NCBI RefSeq assembly: GCF_042186555.1
Contig: NC_133333.1
Location: 217,427,022-217,491,021, forward strand
Direction of reading: 5' to 3'
DNA: 64,000 nt
From: Aquarana catesbeiana
Taxonomy: Eukaryota > Chordata > Amphibia > Anura > Ranidae
The translations under genes and the position numbers were made by a program. Under the pieces are notes generated by a model that saw nothing but the letters and a program-made list of their open reading frames with translations, did no database searches and had not been told where the DNA came from. Positions 11,486 through 22,959 of the stretch are shown in pieces (the stretch's first letter is position 1; the number at the start of each line of letters is the position of its first letter).

Positions 11486-12206
11486 TAGGGATGCACCAAT
11501 ACCATTTTTTTACAACGAGTACAAGTATCAATACTTTTTTTTAGTAATCGCCGATACCAATTACCAATACCTACCGCAACTGTTTTGTTTTCACTTCAGC
11601 TGTCAGCAATTGTACAAAGCATTGAAAATTTATTTACAAATGAAATAAATAGAGTTTTGTTTTAATTTTGCGCTTTTTCAATGTGAAATGTGTAAATATA
11701 TGTTAATATATATGTGTAAAAATATTCACTAACAAAGCAAACAAAAAAAGTTTTGTTTATCGTTTATAAAATAGACGTAAACAAAAAAAAAAAAAAAGCA
11801 GGATAATAATTACAGTAAATGGAGGAGAATAGGGAGTTAATTAAGGCTGATTAGAGAAAATTAAGGGTTTATAAGGGGTTAAACAGAGGAACATTAGTTC
11901 ATCCCTTTGATCTGCAGATGAAGAAACAGAAAGATTAAAAAAAAAACAATGTTTCTTTCTATTTTAGTGTTTCAGTGGCTGAGCAATGTTGTTAATAAAC
12001 ATTGCCGGCTGCTTTTTTTTTTTTTACAGCTCCAATTAACGGACTTCTTTAACACTTCAGCTGTCAACAGGGGAGACCCACTGCCAGCTCAAAGAACCAA
12101 GCCTGAAAGTATCGGTTTCAGGTATCGGTCCATTTGCACAAGTACCGATACTTGTACAAATACTCGGTATCGGCACCGATACCGATACTAGTATCGGTGC
12201 AACCCT
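11486..12206. repeat. Element with agggatgcacc...ggtgcaaccct ends
   Basis: The left end reads agggatgcaccaatacc and the right end gtatcggtgcaaccct, forming a degenerate inverted repeat; between them are further 'accgatac' motifs in both orientations. Such ends are seen in non-autonomous DNA transposons of fish and frogs, probably hAT, but I could not confirm an 8-bp target duplication. No transposase is visible. Confidence 0.6.
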
Positions 12207-12208
12207 AA

Positions 12209-12905
12209 TTATTATTATACAGGATTTATATAGCGCCAACAGTTTATGCAGCACTTTACAATATAAAAGGGAGACAATACAGTTACAACACAATTAAATA
12301 CAAGAGAATTAAGAGGGCCCTGCTCAGAAGAGCTCACAATCTAATAGGGTGGGGCAGGTGGTACAAACGGTTGTAACTGTGGGGAATGCGCTGATGGTAG
12401 TAGCAAAAGATTAGTTGGAGGTGTGATAGGTTCCCTGAAGAGATGAGTTTTAAGGGATTGCCTGAAGACAGCTAGGGTAGGAGATAGCCGGACAGGTTGA
12501 AGTAGAGAGTTCCAGAGGATAGGAGAGGCTCTAGAGAAATCCTGGAGATGAGCATGGGAGGAGGAGACAAGGGAGCTTGAGAGTAGGAGGTCTTGAGAGG
12601 AGCGTAGAGGATGTTTTGGGTGATATTTGGAGACAAGATTGGTGATGTAGCTCTTGGCAGAGTTGTGAATGGCTTTGTATGTTGTGGTTAGAATTTTGAA
12701 TTTAATTTGCTGGGCGATTGGGAGCCAGTGTAAGGATTGGCGGAGGGGGTGGCAGACACTGAGGGGTTGGTAAGGTAGATGAGTCTGGGAGCGGCATTCA
12801 TGATAGACTTAAGAGGGGAGGAGCCTATGGAGAGGTAGGCCAATGAGAAGGGAGTTGCAATAATCAAGGCGAGAGATAACAAGGGAGTGAATGGTTAGTT
12901 AAAAA
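12209..12905 (-). mobile_element. L2-type LINE, 3' fragment in reverse orientation
   Basis: Starting with the reverse complement of the L2 tail (acaggatttatatagcgcca), it continues with ctcacaatctaat. A minus-strand frame at 12882-12688 has IMNAAPRLIYLTNPSVSAT, the same L2 ORF2 C-terminal motif as in the fragment at 10643. It is a separate insertion from the same clade and is 5'-truncated. Confidence 0.7.
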
Positions 12906-13085
12906 GGGGCATATTTTAGAAAAATTACGAAGTCTACAATCTTTCGCGTTAGAGTTATTGTACTGTACTCGACTTTTGATTGTTCTTCTTTCAAAGGCTC
13001 TTTTGGCCTGCCTGCCATCCTCCCTGATTGCCTAGGCGAATGACGTCAGTACCCCCCCGATGCCTTCAGGGATATGTGACATGCA
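12906..13085. other. Short unassigned stretch
   Basis: Unique-looking sequence between the L2 fragment and the Tc1 element. Confidence 0.4.
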
Positions 13086-13087
13086 TA

Positions 13088-14697
13088 CAGTATCTCACAA
13101 AAGTGAGTACACCCCTCTCATTTTTGTAAATATTTTATTATATCTTTTCATGTGACAACACTGAAGAAATGACACTTTGCTACAATGTAAAGTAGTGAGT
13201 GTACAGCTTGTACAGTGTAAATTTGCTGTCCCCTCAAAATAACTAAACACACAGCCATTAATGTGTATACCGCTGGCAACAAAAGTGAGTACACCCCTAA
13301 GTGAAAATGTCCAAATTGGGCCCAATTAACCATTTTCCCTACCCGGTGTCATGTGACTCGTTAGTTTTACAAGGTCTCAGGTGTGAATGGGGAGCAGGTG
13401 TGTTAAATTTGGAGCTATCGCTCTCTCATACTGGTCACTGGAAGTTCAACATGGTACCTCATGGCAAAGAACTCTCTGAGGATCTGAAAAAAAGAATTGT
13501 GGCTCTACATAAAGATGGCCTAGGCTATAAGAAAATTGCCAAGACCCTAAAAGTGAGCTGCAGCACTGTGGCCAAGACCATACAGCGGTTTAACAGGACA
13601 GGTTCCACTCAGAACAGGCCTCGACATGATCAACCAAAAAAGTTGAGTGCACGTGCTCAGCGTCATATCCAGAGGTTGTCTTTGGGAAATAGACGCATAA
13701 GTGCTGCCATCATTGCTGCAGAGGTTGAAGGGGTGGGGGGTCAGCCTGTCAGTGCTCAGACCATCAAATTGGTCTGCATAACTGTCGTCCCAGAAGGAAG
13801 CCTTTTCTAAAGGTGATTCACAAGAAAGCCTGCAAACAGTTTCCTGAAGACAAGCAGACTAAGGACAAGGATTACTGGAACCATGTCCTGTGGTCTGATG
13901 AGACCAAGATAAACTTATTTGGTTCAGATGGTGTCAAGCGTGTGTGGCGGCAACCAGGTGAGGAGTACAAAGACAAGTGTGCCTTGCCTACAGTCAAGCA
14001 TGGTGGTGGGAGTGTCATGGTCTGAGGCTGCATGAGTGCTGCTGGCACTGGGGAGCTACAGTTCATTGAGGGAACCACGAATGCCAACATGTACTTTGAC
14101 ATACTGAAGCAGAGCATGATCCCTTCCCTTTGGAGACTAAGCCGCAGGGCAGTATTCCAACATGTTAACAACCCCAAACACACTTCCACAACGACCATGC
14201 CTTGCTAAAGAAGCTGAGGGTAAAGGTGATGGACTGGCCAAGCATATCTCTAGACCTAAACCCTATTGAGCATCTGTGGGGCATCCTCAAATGGAAGGTG
14301 GAAGAGAGCAAGGTCTCTAACATCCACCAGCTCTGTGATGTCATCATGTAGGAGAGGAAGAGGACTCCAGTGGCAACCAGTGAAGCTCTGGTGAACTCCA
14401 TGCCCAAGAGGGTTAAGGCAGTGCTGGAAAATAATGGTGGCCACAAAAAATATTGACACTTTGGGCCATTTTCAATTAGGGGTGTACTTACTTTTGTTGC
14501 CAGCGGTTTAGACGTTAACGGCTGTGTGTTGAGTTATTTTAAGGGGGCAGCAAATTTACACTGTTATACAAGCTATACACTCACTACTTTACATTGAAGC
14601 AAAGTGTCATTTCTTCAGTGTTGTCACATGAAAAGATATAATGAAATATTTACAAAAATGTGAGGGGTGTACTGTAGAGGTGAGAGGTGAGATACTG
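13088..14697 (+). mobile_element. Tc1-like transposon with long IR/DR termini
   Basis: It is 1.61 kb, flanked by TA at 13086-13087 and 14698-14699. Each terminal inverted repeat is about 210 bp and holds two direct copies of gtgagtacacccct-like sequence, at its outer and inner ends; this is the IR/DR arrangement of Tc1 elements such as Sleeping Beauty. The right end has an extra 'gtagaggtgaga' segment in its outer repeat. It encodes a broken transposase. Confidence 0.9.
13451..14455 (+). pseudogene. Tc1-like DDE transposase, broken
   Basis: The first part starts at ATG 13451 (MVPHGKELSEDLKKRIVALH), with the paired-like DNA-binding region (YKKIAKTLKVSCSTVAKTIQ) and a GRPR-like hook decayed to NRPRHDQPKK. 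A frameshift near 13770 is followed by KVIHKKACKQFPED..., the first Asp motif (LWSDETKINLFG) and KHGGGSVMV, then an in-frame stop at 14023. The second Asp block has decayed to NNPKHTST and the Glu block to LDLNPIEHLWGILK, where the usual SPDLNPIEHLWG has lost the Pro. Several lesions rule out activity. Confidence 0.85.
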
Positions 14698-14699
14698 TA

Positions 14700-15186
14700 T
14701 GTGGCAATCAATAATTGACAAGAATTTATTTTATAAAAAATACAAGTGCATGAAATCCAACAAACAGATTGTAATGAGTGTAAGCATATTGTTCAGTCTC
14801 ATCTCTTGTGAGTCTCTTGGTCCAGGTGACACTTTATTGTACACATTGGGTGGAAGTGACTTGCGGGTGATAGTCCAGGGAATACAAAAATGCTTTTACA
14901 CAGCAGTAATTATATATGTGTTTATATTACGCAACCACTGATAAAATTAAATTACTTCTTATCCTTGTAATGGACGTGAGAGCAGGCGCTCTTATCATAT
15001 CATCCGGGATCTGGTAGTGCCAAAGCACTAAGTGCGAAGTAACACTTTACACGCTGGAAGGCTGGGGATAATCCTTATACTATATCCAAGTCTCCCGCGC
15101 TACCACGCAAATTGTGATCCAAATTCAATAAATAATATAAATGATTGCTGCAGATGTTGTCATGTGTTCCCACACCAAAAAAATGC
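14700..15186. other. Unassigned, outer flank of a composite repeat
   Basis: No gene. The phrase ggggataatccttatac (15064) is echoed by ggggataatccctgctc (17917), hinting that the inverted-repeat unit below may extend this far. Confidence 0.4.
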
Positions 15187-15480
15187 AATAAAAATAACTA
15201 AAACTCTGCACAATCAAACAAAACTAAACCATATACATAGCATATAAATCACTTTCAAATGCATGAAAAATAAATCCATGCGGCTAAAAAATTTTCAATC
15301 CCAAAATATATGGTACAAAAATTTTTTTTCCCTTAGGGGCTGGACTTTTTAGGCATAGACTGTAAGACACTGATTTTAGTAAAAAAAAGTATAAAGTAAT
15401 TTTATTTAACAATTATCAAAAACAGTGACGAAATATTCATACAAACATATCATGAAAATATCTGTAACAAATCGCTTTTG

Positions 15481-15825
15481 AGTGCAGCAGCACAGTGGTG
15501 TAGTGGATAGCACTTTCGCCTAGCAGTAAGAATGGTCGCTGGTTTGAATCCCAACCACGACACTACCTGCATGGAGTTTGCATGTTCTCCCTGTGTCTGC
15601 TTGGGTTTGCTCCGGGTACTCCGGTTTCCTCCCACACTCTAAAGACATGCTGGTAGGATAATTTGATCTAAACTGTCCCTAGTATGTATGAATGTGAGTT
15701 AGGGATCTTAGATTGTAAGCTCCTTGAGGGTAGGGACTGATGTGAATGTACAATGTATATGTAAAGTGCTGCGTAAATTGACGGCGCTATATAAGTACCT
15801 GAAATAAATAAAATAAATAAATATT
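15481..15825 (+). mobile_element. tRNA-headed SINE of the V-SINE type
   Basis: The head has an A box (gtagtggatagcact) and a B box (ggtttgaatcc) of a tRNA-like RNA polymerase III promoter. A central domain follows with gcatgttctccctgtgtctg, ctccggtttcctcccacact and aaagacatgctgg, which matches the conserved core of vertebrate V-SINEs. The tail (gacggcgctatataagtacc plus an ATAA-rich end) resembles L2 LINE tails, which fits mobilisation by L2. The A/B boxes are SINE-derived; this is not a functional tRNA gene. Confidence 0.85.
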
Positions 15826-15962
15826 ACTCCAGGCATATATGCACTCAAAATGTAAACATATAAAAAATGGTCATAAGCATTCGTGTTTCCTACGCGTTAC
15901 GGAGTATCATACACTCCTTCTTCACGGAAAGTCCGATATGCAATATGTATTATATGTAGCAA

Positions 15963-16090
15963 TCTAAAATATAAAAAAATACACACTTTCATTAACAACA
16001 AATGGCAACAGATCTGTTGCCATTGGATGGAGAAAAACGCTGATTTAATATATGTTGTTATTGAAAGTGTGTATTTTTTTATATTTTAGA
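15963..16090. repeat. 38-bp inverted repeat around a perfect 24-bp palindrome
   Basis: The left arm 15963-16000 (tctaaaatataaaaaaatac...) pairs with 16053-16090 with a single mismatch. Between them, 16001-16024 (aatggcaaca gatctgttgc catt) is perfectly self-complementary. The RNA or single strand could form a cruciform with two stacked stems. Confidence 0.85.
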
Positions 16091-16207
16091 ATGGGGTTCA
16101 TTTTGTTTCTTTTACTTACCTTTTGGAGGAAAGGTGTTCATAAGTGGGGAAAGACAGATAAAAGTTTGCATGAAGACAAAGCCATTTTAAAGGACAAGGA
16201 GCATATT

Positions 16208-17502
16208 GGGCACAATTCACTAAAGGTTATCGCATGCGTTATGACGGTCACGTGACCACTTAGCGCATGCGATAATGAAAATGTCAATTCACTACTGCTC
16301 GTATGGGGTATTTAGTGCAAACACTAAAAACGCTTGTTAAATACCGCATAAAAAGACATTAAGGTCAATTCACAGAAGGAAATAAATAAATAAATGCATG
16401 CGGTAATTAAAAGAGAAGTATGGGTATTTTTTTTTTTACCCATTAATACTTACCTAGGTGAATGCAGCATCTGTCCCCCGGCGCCTCTACACTGAAAACC
16501 GAGAGATCAAACACCACCGATTGCTCGGTTTTCCCAGCTCCGAGAGCAGAGAAATGCAGACTGTCAGTCACAGCTCTCTGCTCTTCTCCCTCCTCGCTTA
16601 TTGGAGCTCTGAGCTGTGGAGCGGGCGGAGCGGCCGTCTCAGGCTCTCAGAGGCTCGCTGAGAGGCTGAGACGGGTGTCAGTCCAGGCATCTGGCCGATC
16701 CAGACTCCCATTGTCCGGGAGATGCGGTGCCTAGACTGACACTGGTGAGGTCAGCAGAGACGTCATTGGTGACATCAGTCCGCTCTCTGCTGAAAAAGGG
16801 TCACAGGAGTGCAAAACGAATTGCACTCCTGTGATCCATAAGAGAAGTACAGCCAAACGAGGTTCTCCTTTAAGTACTGGTCCAAGCTTGTGATAACTAT
16901 TGATAATGGTCAGATCCTGGGTTTGAGGTAAGTCATCGGTTTAAAAAAATAGGCAGGAAAGTACAAGCTGGAACAGGTGTCAGCTAGATTCTACTCAGGA
17001 GTTGTCTCTGGACTCGAGGCTGGCAGACGGCATGGCACAGCGGATGGAGCCCTTTGGATCCAGTCTTTTGGATTTTAAAGTAATATAGCAGAGGAGGGGG
17101 AGAAGTTCTTGAGTGGTCCTTTTAAAGGAAATTGCTGGATAAATTTACAGATGTGATACCCTGAAGAAGTTCCACTTATTCAAGGCATTAATCGTGGAAC
17201 TGTATACCCAACTCATAGGGTACCTTGAGCCCTTAACCCAGAGCAGCCATGCCATACCAGCCATGATTAAATTATTGGCTGCCTTACACCTTTACATTTA
17301 CAAAAGTGAGATGCTTGCGATAACTTATTGCACAGTTTCAGGTGGTATTTGAGGCATATTTCAGAAATTGAACACATGCAAGATTTTAAGGAGAGTTTCT
17401 TTGTGAATTACACCGTTTTTTTTTTTTTTTTTTTTTAAACGCTATGCGTTATTTTACCGCATACTCGGATACAGTAAAATATCACTTAGTGAATTGTGCC
17501 CC
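16208..17502. repeat. Element with gggcacaattcactaa ends
   Basis: The left end gggcacaattcactaa (16208) pairs with ttagtgaattgtgcccc (17486-17502). Just inside, gcatgcgttatgac and agcgcatgcgataat form a second inverted pair. The interior includes a GC-rich segment (16440-16880) that begins near 'aagagaagtatgggt' and ends near 'taagagaagtacagcc', probably a separate nested insertion. No coding region; the open frames at 16458-16734 lack domains. Confidence 0.6.
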
Positions 17503-17656
17503 TTGACCTAATTCTCAGTAGGTCAAAATCTTAGGTAAGCAGCCTGTTTAGAAGGAGGAAGAAGCACTCTGTGGTGGTGATTCATTTAGAATATTCACTC
17601 ATGCACATTTTGGTTTTTATGGACTCATATTGAGGTGGAAAAAAAAGGAGGTGGAC

Positions 17657-17660
<4 letters not shown>

Positions 17661-17717
<57 letters not shown>
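17661..17717. repeat. (TA)n microsatellite
   Basis: About 57 bp of uninterrupted AT dinucleotide. Confidence 0.95.
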
Positions 17718-17719
<2 letters not shown>

Positions 17720-18000
17720 TTTTTTTTACGATATATTTCTTCACTATTATCATTTGCATATAAGTGGATGTTACACTGTATTTTGGATTGGTACTTTGTA
17801 TTTTGGGATTTAAATTTTTTTAGTCACATTTATTATTCATCCATTTAAAAGTGATTTATATGCTATGTATATGATTTAGTTTCGTTTGACTGCACAGAGT
17901 TTTATTTATTTTTACTGGGGATAATCCCTGCTCTTTCCCAGAGAAGTAAATACATAAAATATTAACGTATCTGTCAATTGAACAGCAAGTAATGTGAATT

Positions 18001-18600
18001 CCAACATGTTTGAGAAACACAGGAACATGAGGGACAATCTTCCAAAATGGACACCTGTTCTAGGGACAGCTATCTAATGCCCCATACACACGATCAGAAA
18101 TTCCGTCGGAATTCCGCTCAAGCTTGCCTTGCATACACACGGTCACACAAAAGTTCTCTGAACTTTCGACCGTCAAGAACGCGGTGACATACAACACGAC
18201 GGGTCGAGAAAAGGAAGTTCAATGCTTCCGACCATGCGTCGAATTGTTTCCGAGCATGCGTGATTTTTTGCGCGTCCGAATTGCATATAGACGAACGCAT
18301 TTTCGGATAGGAACTTTTTCCGACCAAAAAATAGAGAACCTGCTCCCAATCTTTTGCTGGCTGGAATTCTGCCAGCAAAATTCCGATGGAGCATACACAT
18401 GGTCGGAATTTCTGACCGAAAGCTCACATCCGACTTTTGCTGGCAGAATTTCTGATTGTGTGTATGGGGCATTAGGGAAGATTTTCCTCACTTTGGAGAG
18501 ATTTCTTCTCACTTCCTGTTGCGTCTCTGGGACAGGAAGTAAAAAGAAATCTCCTCAATAAACAGCAAAACAGAAAGAAAAATCAACCAAACTCAACGCA
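18001..18600. repeat. Dispersed 'gacaggaagt' repeat, split by a MITE
   Basis: The left part is 18001-18074 and the right part resumes at 18475 (gggaagattttcctcacttt, ggacaggaagtaaaaagaaa). Related copies lie at 47304-47790 (gaaggggaaatcacccc) and 63500-63780 (ggacaggaagtgaagaaaaa), which are not interrupted at this point. It shows what the site looked like before the MITE arrived. Confidence 0.6.
18075..18474. mobile_element. TA-flanked GTACACAC-family MITE, copy 1
   Basis: 400 bp, TAATGCCCCATACACACGAT at the left and TGTGTGTATGGGGCATTA at the right. The interior is rich in CCGA/TCGG words and inverted sub-repeats (cgaccgtcaagaacgcggtgac). It carries open frames on both strands because of its symmetry, not because it codes. 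The target is TA (see the copy at 24243-24691). Probably a non-autonomous Tc1/mariner-type element; no transposase for it is in the window. Confidence 0.85.
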
Positions 18601-19285
18601 TTGCATACTCTACCAAAAGTTAAGAAAAGTTTTGGCTCTACATATATATTAATATTAATTCTTCCACCATCAGCAGAAAGTTGGTTAGAGGAGGAGAGGG
18701 TAAAGCTGGAGGAAACAGGACAGGTGGTAGACCTTCATGTGTCCCCAGATCACTTCTCATTTCATAGGATGTTCTAATATCCTGAGAAGATGACATCCAA
18801 AGTAACATCATCTTCTGTTTATTGAAATATAATAATAATGGGCAGATGCAATCAGTGGAATATAAGAGGGAGATTTCCACCTTTACTACTCGTTTTACAA
18901 TCTAGTGATATCAGCCTCACCCTGGTGTATCAAGCGAAGGGGTGGATTCTGTGTTTTGTCAGATGGAGGACACAGACACACCACATCTTCTGACATTGTG
19001 ACAGATTCTAAGATACTTCAAGGTGAAGTGCTCCGACAAAATATGACAGATCCTGAGACAGGACATGTTGTGGCAAAGTGATATTCTGTTCAATTAGTTG
19101 AAAAATTATATATACACATTTTAGTATTTATTTACACATGTACACATTTTTTTCCTCCTATTCATTTAATGTTCTGACCATTGAAACTTACTATTGAACT
19201 TACTTTAGATTCCCAGTCCCCCCCCAAAAATAATGATTTAATGTCTGTTTTATTCCAGTAGAGTGTAATGCTGATAAATAATTGC
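18601..19285. other. No gene recognised
   Basis: Unassigned intergenic sequence with no coding signal. Confidence 0.45.
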
Positions 19286-19525
19286 CTTGTTCCCCGGACC
19301 CTTGGAATGTCTTTACATACAATGCAGGACCTGTGGTGCCTCATGGTTCTGCATTGTAAGCAAAGACTTCCGCAAAGGGGGCAGCTACTGAGAGCCTGTG
19401 GGAGGAAGGAATAAATTAGCTTGATTCCCCCACCAACGCAGATAGTGTTGAATGCAGAAATCCCTGCTCCCAGACCATTGTCTTCTCCCGGCAGGGGTAG
19501 CGTCCCTACCGGGAGAAGACAGTGA
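19286..19525. repeat. Two adjacent hairpins
   Basis: The first pairs gtctttacatacaatgcagg near 19310 with gcattgtaagcaaagac near 19352. The second, 19480-19520, pairs gtcttctcccggcaggg with ccctaccgggagaagac around a 7-nt loop (16 of 17 pairs). Probably part of a hairpin-rich MITE; ends not defined. Confidence 0.6.
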
Positions 19526-20017
19526 TTATTGCCACACAAATACTGTATTTCATTCTTTCTTGGTTATGATAAAATTATTGAATTAAAAACTGCAGGAGAA
19601 ATAAGATAACACAGTAACCGAAAGGCCAATTCCTCAACCTAACAAGTCAAAGTCCAGTTTTTACCAACACATACCTATTCCAAAGCAGCCTGAGAACTGA
19701 ATGACCTAACAAGTTTCATATTTTAATTAGTAACACAGATATATTGATGCCTTGTCATACAGGTCATAAAATTTGTAATTATTCAGCAGGTAATAGAGCT
19801 ATTTCTGGATCCGACTATTTTATTTTTTTATAAGATATAGAGTTCTATGTCTCAAAAGATTTGTCATAAGTGACTCACTTATGTGCATGTAAACCAAGCC
19901 TATTATTTAGGTATGTTTGGCATCGCATCATGTCTCACTGTACACAGTTTTCCAAAGCAAATCTTTTTTTCATTTTTTTTTTTTTTTTATGCAAATCTGT
20001 TTGCAAAATGTCATACC
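19526..20017. other. No gene recognised
   Basis: AT-rich, with a poly(T) run at 19971-19989. Confidence 0.45.
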
Positions 20018-20226
20018 TGGAGAATCTGCTAGTAACAGTGCTTCCTGTTGCAGCCTGTCATGTGCACTCCTTCAGTTGGCTGTTGGTTTACCTATCGGGT
20101 CTATACAACTGAAAGAGCTCACACATTAATCTGACAATGCTGATGCTTATTGAAAGGAAGTGGCTTGGTGTTGGTAGCCTGGAACAGGAAATGCTGTTAC
20201 TGGCAATATTGGTAGGATCTCCAGGT
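20018..20226. repeat. Inverted-repeat element with acctggagaatctgc ends
   Basis: The left arm acctggagaatctgctagta...acaggaagc is mirrored at the right by ggaacaggaaatgctgttac and ggatctccaggt. About 45-bp arms with differences, about 100-bp spacer. No coding. Confidence 0.65.
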
Positions 20227-21010
20227 AAGAAAAGCAACAGATTCACCAAAAAATATTTGCTTACAAAAATGTATACAGTAACACAAGATGACAACTATAC
20301 TGAAAAGCAGTTTTTGGGTTTACATACACTTTAGTCTTATATATCTCATATATGGTCATCCCTTATCAGTTCACTGTCATCACTTTGTCATACATCACAA
20401 TGGTGGACATGCAGAGGGCTCCTGTGCTAAGGAACAATCTGTGCACCCTTCCAGGTTCATTGATTCATATAGCTATGTGAACTGGTTAGTCTGTTCCTAC
20501 TTACAGAGTACCTAAAGTGTGCTAATACCGCAAAGGCTACTGTCTATTGTCCTGTCTTGTGCTGTACACAGTCACTATTCACTATGCCATTCATTCCAGT
20601 TGTGCCCTGTTACTTGCAGGCAGCATGTTTTTTTGAGAAGCTAGGAATCAAAGGACCATTCAAGAACCAGAAACCCGACAAGTGAGTTTGCATATGGTTG
20701 CATGATGCTACCCTGTTGTAAGCCCACCCATATATATCCCACCAGTGACAATTTGTTTTAGTAAGCCAACTCTGAAAAATACTCTGACTTTGGGGGAGCT
20801 ATGGGGGTGCTAGCAAAATGTGTGGGGGTGTACCACTGTTTACAAACATGTGAGTCTTTAACAAGCCAAAGAGCTAATGTGAAAACCAGAAATATGATAA
20901 CCTAAAAAAAAGAAAGTCTCCATCTCCAGCCTAGAGCTGGCAAGGTCCTAGTTTATGATCAAACACAAGACAGAGAACTGGTGTGAAGGAAATGGCAATC
21001 CCTACACCTC
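20227..21010. other. No gene recognised
   Basis: Unassigned intergenic sequence. Confidence 0.45.
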
Positions 21011-21011
21011 T

Positions 21012-21402
21012 TATGCAGTGTACACACGACCGGACTTTTCAACAGCAAAGGTCACAATTCGATCGTGTGTGGGCTTCATCGGACCTTTTCTGTCGAAAAA
21101 TCTGATGGACTTTAGAAATAGAACATGTTTCAAATCTTTCCGACAGATCCGAATCCTATCGAAAAATCCGTTTGTCTGTATACTAGTCCGACGGACCAAA
21201 AACGATGCAAGGGCAGCTATTGGCTACTGGCTATGAACTTCCTTATTCTAGTCCGGCCGTACGTCATCGCGTTCGAATCAGTCAGACTTTGGTGTGATCG
21301 TGTGTAGTCAAGTCTGTTTCGTCGGAACTCCGTCGGAACTCTGTCGAAAAGTCCTTCGGAGTTGAGACCGACGAAAAGTCCAGTCGTGTGTACATGGCAT
21401 TA
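21012..21402. mobile_element. TA-flanked GTACACAC-family MITE, copy 2
   Basis: The left end tatgcagtgtacacacgacc has lost a base relative to the consensus; the right end is gtcgtgtgtacatggcatta. It contains the internal word attggctactggctatgaac, also seen at 37700 and 62615 in one or other orientation, so these copies form a subfamily distinct from the one at 24243. Confidence 0.8.
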
Positions 21403-22520
21403 GTGGGGCTAAACCAGGATCCATGCATAGTGGGCAAAGCACAAGCACCTGGCTGAAAATATGTGCTGACAAATTGTAAGAAAGAAAGACTAACCAATCA
21501 AGCTCTAGTATGTGTGTCCTACACCACTTCCAGTCCCACTAACAATGTTGTCATCAGAAAGTAAAGAGGAGTCTCCCCAACAAAGAATACAAAACAGAGA
21601 TTGAAACCCTTCACTTCTCTTTCTCTATTTAGCTTTACATTTTTTAGAGCTCTATTAAAAGTTTAGCTGAGATTGATATAGAAAAAGTAACAGTACAGGT
21701 AGAATGTGTTGCTAGAAGGAAAACCTTCTCCAGTGCAAAATCGCATGTAATACAGAGAGTGTTTTCTCACGAGGTCTTTGCAGGAGCGGGGAAACGACCA
21801 ACCTGAACTCTTTTTCTTGCAGCATAGATCACATGACATAGGCTTTTGGATATGCAACCACAATGGTAGGGAACCTGGAGCTGCTTTTTCTCAAGTAACA
21901 GCAAATATTTGAGCCATCCAATTACTCTTTATTTATTCATCCATGCCTCTTAAGTGTCAGAGGCTGGGGTGAGGTAAGTTTTTTTTTTTGCAAACAATTT
22001 GTTTACAGTTGCCTTTTTACAGCCATGTATGTTGGGGGAAGGGGGTAGGGGCTGGAAAAGAGGACCTTCTGTTTGTCAGGAAAGGCTGCTTTACTGGAGA
22101 ATTTTTAATTTGCAGAGAATCAGAATTATGACGGCCAAGTTTAAGTAATAGAGACACTGACAGATGGACCCACGTGCCTGGAACAGAATAGTTATCAAGT
22201 GTATTAAGCCCCATTCCCCTTGTGCTATTACACTCTGGTGAGTTACTGCACATATGTTAATGCACACTTTTTTGCATGTGATATGCATAGCAATGAAGCA
22301 AAAAACAGACCTGTAGTTCAACATGGCATGTGAAGCCAGCCTAATGTTAAAATCTTGTGACCACCAACAGAAGACAAGGCTGAGTGAATATTGCAGGTTG
22401 TTCTGAGATTCTGCAGAGCACCTTGGAACCAGTGCTGGGAAAGGTCCTTTAGCACCCAAGGCGAAAAAGGGCCAAAGTTTGAGTCCCCCATTCCCCCCAG
22501 CCCCCCCCCCCCCCCCACTT
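21403..22520. other. No gene recognised
   Basis: Unassigned; ends in a run of C at 22501-22517 just before the Tc1-type terminus. Confidence 0.45.
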
Positions 22521-22684
22521 ACACTATATTGTCAAAAGTATTGGGACCATAAAAGAATATGCAGTGCTCAAATGTAGAATCAATTAGTACAAAAATGTGC
22601 AACCATTAGTGATAATTGAAAAGGATTGTTATCCCTGTAAAAAGGAAAAAACAAATGTCTACCAACGTGAAGAGACAAATATTT

Positions 22685-22959
22685 TGTCGGAAATTCCGAT
22701 CGTATGTACACAAATCCGACGGACAAAGTGCCACGCATGCTCAGAATAAATAAAGAGATGAAAGCTATTGGCCACTGCCCCGTTTATAGTCCCGACGTAT
22801 GTGTTTTACGTCACCGCGTTTAGAACGATCGGATTTTCCGACAACTTTGTGTGACCGTGTGTATGCAAGACAAGTTTGAGCCAACATCCGTCAGAAAAAA
22901 TCCTAGGATTTTGTTGTCGGAATGTCCGAACAAAGTCCGACCATGTGTATGGGGCATTA
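22685..22959. mobile_element. GTACACAC-family MITE inside palindrome arm 1 (one end missing)
   Basis: The right end ccatgtgtatggggcatta is intact, followed by gactgggatgaca of the Tc1 terminus. The left end is missing: the sequence joins the ataaaagaatatgcag unit at tttgtcgg. It is the mirror of 24243-24518. Confidence 0.8.

Larger units (their letters stand above)
15187..17914. repeat. Large composite inverted-repeat element
   Basis: The left arm 15187-15317 (ataaaaataactaaaactct to cccaaaatatatggtac) is matched in reverse by the right arm 17791-17914, which reads gtactttgtattttgggatt to gactgcacagagttttattt. The arms are about 130 bp and clearly homologous with many differences. The 2.5-kb interior holds a SINE (15481-15825), a sequence with tacgcgttacggag and ccttcttcacgg (15889-15926), a short palindrome (15963-16090) and another element (16208-17502). 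Confidence 0.7.

Noticed and set aside
13301..13450. Upstream start of the Tc1 transposase frame at 13301
   Set aside because: That part is within the terminal inverted repeat and adjoining leader; the family start MVPHGKEL at 13451 fits the DNA-binding domain.
15481..15560. tRNA gene suggested by A and B boxes
   Set aside because: Followed directly by the V-SINE central domain and tail, so it is the SINE head.
18124..18561. 145-residue plus-strand frame and its opposite-strand partners
   Set aside because: They cover the TA-flanked MITE at 18075-18474; similar frames occur in other MITE copies because the elements are symmetric.
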